Notes under the pieces: model-generated
Seen by the model: only the letters and a program-made list of their open reading frames with translations
What the model was told of the DNA's origin: nothing
Database searches by the model: none
From: Herbiconiux sp. L3-i23
GTDB taxonomy: Bacteria; Actinomycetota; Actinomycetes; Actinomycetales; Microbacteriaceae
Direction: 5' to 3'
Length of the DNA stretch: 64,000 nt
Assembly: GCF_023734115.1 (NCBI RefSeq)
Contig: NZ_AP025737.1
Coordinates: 1,302,001-1,366,000 of the forward strand
In this document: in pieces, positions 61,842 through 64,000 of the stretch
How positions within the stretch are numbered: position 1 is the first letter of the stretch
Layout of the letters: each line of letters opens with the position of its first letter
Made by a program: the position numbers and the translations under genes

Positions 61842-62714
61842 CTACACCCCGACGGTGAGCGCCGCCGTGTACCCGGCGGCGACGGATCCGGACATGGTCG
61901 CGATCTGGTGGATGCCGCCGTCGTCGCCGAAGACGTTGTCGGATCCGAGGGACACCTGCGCGACGTTGCGGACGCTCTGCTCATACCCGCTCGTCGCGTA
62001 CACTGCGGTGCACGCTTCGACCGGCAGCGCGATCTGCGACGTCTTCACGATGGGTCCCGACGCGACGGCGGTCGCGACGTCGGAGTACACCTCGAAGTGG
62101 ATGTGCGGCCAGCGTCCCGAGTAGCAGGCGGGGAAGATCGACGTGAAGGTGACGGTGCCGTTCGCGTCGACCTCCTGCACCCCGCGCAGGTAGTTCTCGT
62201 TCGCGAGGCCGTTGCTGTAGAGCGAGTAGTTCCCGGCGCGGTCGCAGTGCCACAGGTACACCGCCGCGCCGGTGAGGGCGGCTCCGGTTGCGGCGTCGCG
62301 CACCCCCAGCTGAATGGTCAACGGAACGCCCTCGGCGACGGTCGTTGATGATCCGAAGCTCGACCGGATGTCGCTGCGCACGATGCCGGAGTCGTCGAGC
62401 ACGTTGACGCCGTTCGACCCGTCGGCGGGATACGGGCCGCCGGTCTCGTCGGGCACCTCGGTCAGCGGGGAGGTGGCCGACGTCGCCGTCGGTGACGGGG
62501 TCGACGTGCTCGACGGCGTGGAGGCGGTCGTCCTCGTGGTGCCGGTGAGGGGAGCGCACGCCGCGAGCAGCGCTGTCGCAGAGATCCCGCCGAACAGACC
62601 GAGCACGCGCCGCCGGTCGACCAGGGTCTGCACGTCGTAGACGAGGCCGCGATCCTCCTCGTCGATCTCCTCGCCGTGCGGGTCCCGCCACTCGCGGGTG
62701 CTTCTCTTCGCCAT
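61842..62714 (-). CDS. Secreted intradiol ring-cleavage dioxygenase-like lipoprotein
   Basis: A 290-residue exported protein. A twin-Arg motif DRRRVLGLFGG and lipobox LLAAC (Cys near 53) point to Tat-linked lipoprotein export. A Thr/Ser/Pro linker follows. The protocatechuate-dioxygenase-like beta sandwich starts at DETGGPYPADG (first Tyr ligand) with AVYLWHCDRAGNYSLY and ends with GRWPHIHFEVY (two His ligands). The four Fe(III) ligands appear present. Such secreted forms are common in actinobacteria, and their aromatic substrates are unproven. GAGAGGA precedes the ATG. Confidence 0.85.
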   Translation of the reverse strand: MAKRSTREWRDPHGEEIDEEDRGLVYDVQTLVDRRRVLGLFGGISATALLAACAPLTGTTRTTASTPSSTSTPSPTATSATSPLTEVPDETGGPYPADGSNGVNVLDDSGIVRSDIRSSFGSSTTVAEGVPLTIQLGVRDAATGAALTGAAVYLWHCDRAGNYSLYSNGLANENYLRGVQEVDANGTVTFTSIFPACYSGRWPHIHFEVYSDVATAVASGPIVKTSQIALPVEACTAVYATSGYEQSVRNVAQVSLGSDNVFGDDGGIHQIATMSGSVAAGYTAALTVGV

Positions 62715-62859
62715 GACTCGTCCTCTCGATCGGTCGTGGTCCAGTCAGTCAGCCGTCGCTATGCGCGCCCGATGCGATGGCGATGCGGCGCCGGTGGAGA
62801 CGCGATGGGTTGTCAATGCCGCCTGACTCGCTTCGCGGGGCGGGCGGGGAGTTGGTGGC

Positions 62860-63690
62860 TCAGGCGCGGACGAACTGGCTGGCGGTGAAGACGGCGCCGG
62901 CGGGGTCGCGGATGAGTGCTTCGTGGGTCCAGTCGGTCTCCCGAGTGGACACGACGGTGGCACCGAGTTCCGTCGCCGACGCGATCGCCGCCTCGCGGTC
63001 CTCGACCGAGAACTGCACCCGCCAGCGCGCAGGCTCCCCATCGATGCTCGGACCGATGCCCGCGACAACATCGGCGAACCCCTCGGGTGCGCCGACCTGT
63101 CGCTCGAAGATGTCGGGGTCGACGGTGTCGGTGAGGTGCTGCCCGTAGCCCGGCTGCGCGACCATCAGATCGCCGAGCGCCGAGTCGGAACCGATCGACG
63201 TCCAGCCGAACACCGCGGAGTAGAACTGCAAGGCGGCCCGCGGGTCGGGGGTGTCGAGGATGCTGAAGTTCCACGCACCGGGAATGTTGGTGACCTGCAC
63301 GCCGAGCCGGTTCTTCGCCTGCCAGAGCCGGAATTCGGCCCCCGCGGGGTCGGCGCAGACGGCGAGCCGGCCGGCGGGACCGATGTCTTGGGCCGGAACG
63401 AGCACGCTGCCGCCCGCCGCTTCGACCTTCTTCTCGTAGGTCTCGACGTCGTCGACGGCGATATAGGTGTTCCACTGCGAGTCGGCCTCGGTCGGCCCGC
63501 TGATCGCCGCGGCGTCCGCGCCGTCGAGGGTCGCGACCAGGTACTGCGGCTCTACGCCCGGAGGAGTTGCGACGGTGAACTCCCAGCCGAGCACCGCGCT
63601 GTAGAAGGTGGTGGCGGCGCGGGTGTCGACGCGTTCGAGGTCGATCCAACTGGGGACGCCGGTCGGGTAGGTGTGCGGGGGAGTGGTCAT
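62860..63690 (-). CDS. Two-module VOC family protein
   Basis: A 276-residue protein built of two glyoxalase-like modules. The first has PSWIDLERVDTRAATTFYSAVLGWEF and ends DPAGAEFRLWQAK. The second has WNFSILDTPDPRAALQFYSAVFGWTSI and ends DPAGAVFTASQF. The duplication matches actinobacterial VOC proteins of the hydroxylase-like or antibiotic-binding type, none with a clear substrate. The start at MTTPPHTYPTG is the family norm; AAAGGA lies 10 bases before it. Confidence 0.85.
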   Translation of the reverse strand: MTTPPHTYPTGVPSWIDLERVDTRAATTFYSAVLGWEFTVATPPGVEPQYLVATLDGADAAAISGPTEADSQWNTYIAVDDVETYEKKVEAAGGSVLVPAQDIGPAGRLAVCADPAGAEFRLWQAKNRLGVQVTNIPGAWNFSILDTPDPRAALQFYSAVFGWTSIGSDSALGDLMVAQPGYGQHLTDTVDPDIFERQVGAPEGFADVVAGIGPSIDGEPARWRVQFSVEDREAAIASATELGATVVSTRETDWTHEALIRDPAGAVFTASQFVRA

Positions 63691-63787
63691 CGTCGTGCCG
63701 TCCTTTCCGTTACGGCGCCAGGGTAGAACCGGGAAGCGGACACACCCCCGTCTCGGAGCCACCTCCCAGTTGCGCGAGCAGCCCCGG

Positions 63788-64000
63788 TCGCCGAGTAAGC
63801 GGAGCGCATCGAGACCGCAGTGCCGAACTCCGGGGCTGCGCTCTCGGTGCGCTCGTTCCTCGCTTACTCGAGCCGTCTCGATACGGGCTTCGCCCTACTC
63901 GACGACCGGTGTGGGAGTCGTGTCCTTCGTATCGCTGCGCTCAACCGGCGGGATGAACCCGGTCGTCGAGTAGCGACGGAGGAGCGTATCGAGACGGGTC
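63788..64000. repeat. Interspersed repeat cluster C (runs to window edge)
   Basis: At least five copies of the same element as clusters A and B: 63788-63817, 63839-63908 (two, opposed), 63928-63951 and 63960-64000, the last cut by the window end. No gene is seen between 63691 and 64000. Confidence 0.8.

Overview
The window looks like chromosome from a GC-rich (about 70 %) actinobacterium, most probably family Microbacteriaceae. The evidence is an actinobacterial ImuA/ImuB pair behind a perfect mycobacterial-type SOS box, frequent GTG starts with GGAGG-type ribosome sites, actinobacterial gene families (DUF3516 helicase, DUF222-HNH, baeRF/Rv2629, DUF3054, DUF2256-DUF3253), and interspersed 'GTCGAGTA(A/G)GCGA(A/C)G...GCATCGAGACC' repeats. 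The family assignment is inference. No rRNA, tRNA, transposase, integrase, phage module or CRISPR array was seen.

Layout. 1-3.4 kb: SOS mutagenesis genes (imuA-imuB), two small acidic proteins, RecQ. 3.4-7.8 kb: housekeeping and unknown genes, including VOC, NUDIX, a LysM lipoprotein, and an MFS exporter with a lipoprotein. 7.8-12.4 kb: an operon of an MBL-fold lactonase and a ribose-type ABC transporter ending at a strong hairpin. 12.6-16.4 kb: Fic protein and a Ski2-like DUF3516 helicase. 16.4-18.7 kb: small acidic proteins, a yellow/MRJP-family protein, and a repeat cluster. 18.7-29.5 kb: Zn-alcohol dehydrogenase, CPBP membrane protein, Ala/Lys-rich DNA-binding candidate, lipase maturation factor, LLM flavoenzyme, TfoX domain protein, PLP enzyme, and a 1191-residue RecB-nuclease/helicase fusion. 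29.6-34.4 kb: a stress-flavoured set (DUF2795, baeRF, two acidic proteins, MBL protein, glycosyltransferase, manganese catalase). 34.5-43.4 kb: a large unknown membrane lipoprotein, a PAP2-diacylglycerol kinase fusion, an orphan DarT-like ADP-ribosyltransferase, GlsB, and a SWIM-SNF2 helicase.

43.5-50 kb is the most interesting coding region. A nucleobase-type permease diverges from a tightly coupled five-gene operon: amidohydrolase, TIGR04076, LLM flavin oxidoreductase, a hydrolase that fuses a dehydroquinase-II-like domain to a kynurenine-formamidase-like domain, and kynureninase. It reads as an uncharacterised catabolic route for a formylkynurenine-like or N-heterocyclic compound.

50-54.5 kb: a frameshifted DUF222-HNH gene is followed by a 130-bp tandem repeat array (five full units plus a truncated sixth). 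Each unit holds a 78-nt hairpin and a 16-bp palindrome. A cation-efflux gene comes next, then a diverged fragment of the same repeat. 54.5-59.3 kb: a beta-glucoside PTS operon (IIBCA, 6-phospho-beta-glucosidase, BglG-type antiterminator, HPr, phosphatase) with a leader terminator suited to antitermination. 59.4-64 kb: small conserved actinobacterial proteins, a HAD phosphatase, a secreted intradiol-dioxygenase-like lipoprotein, a two-domain VOC protein, and two more interspersed-repeat clusters.
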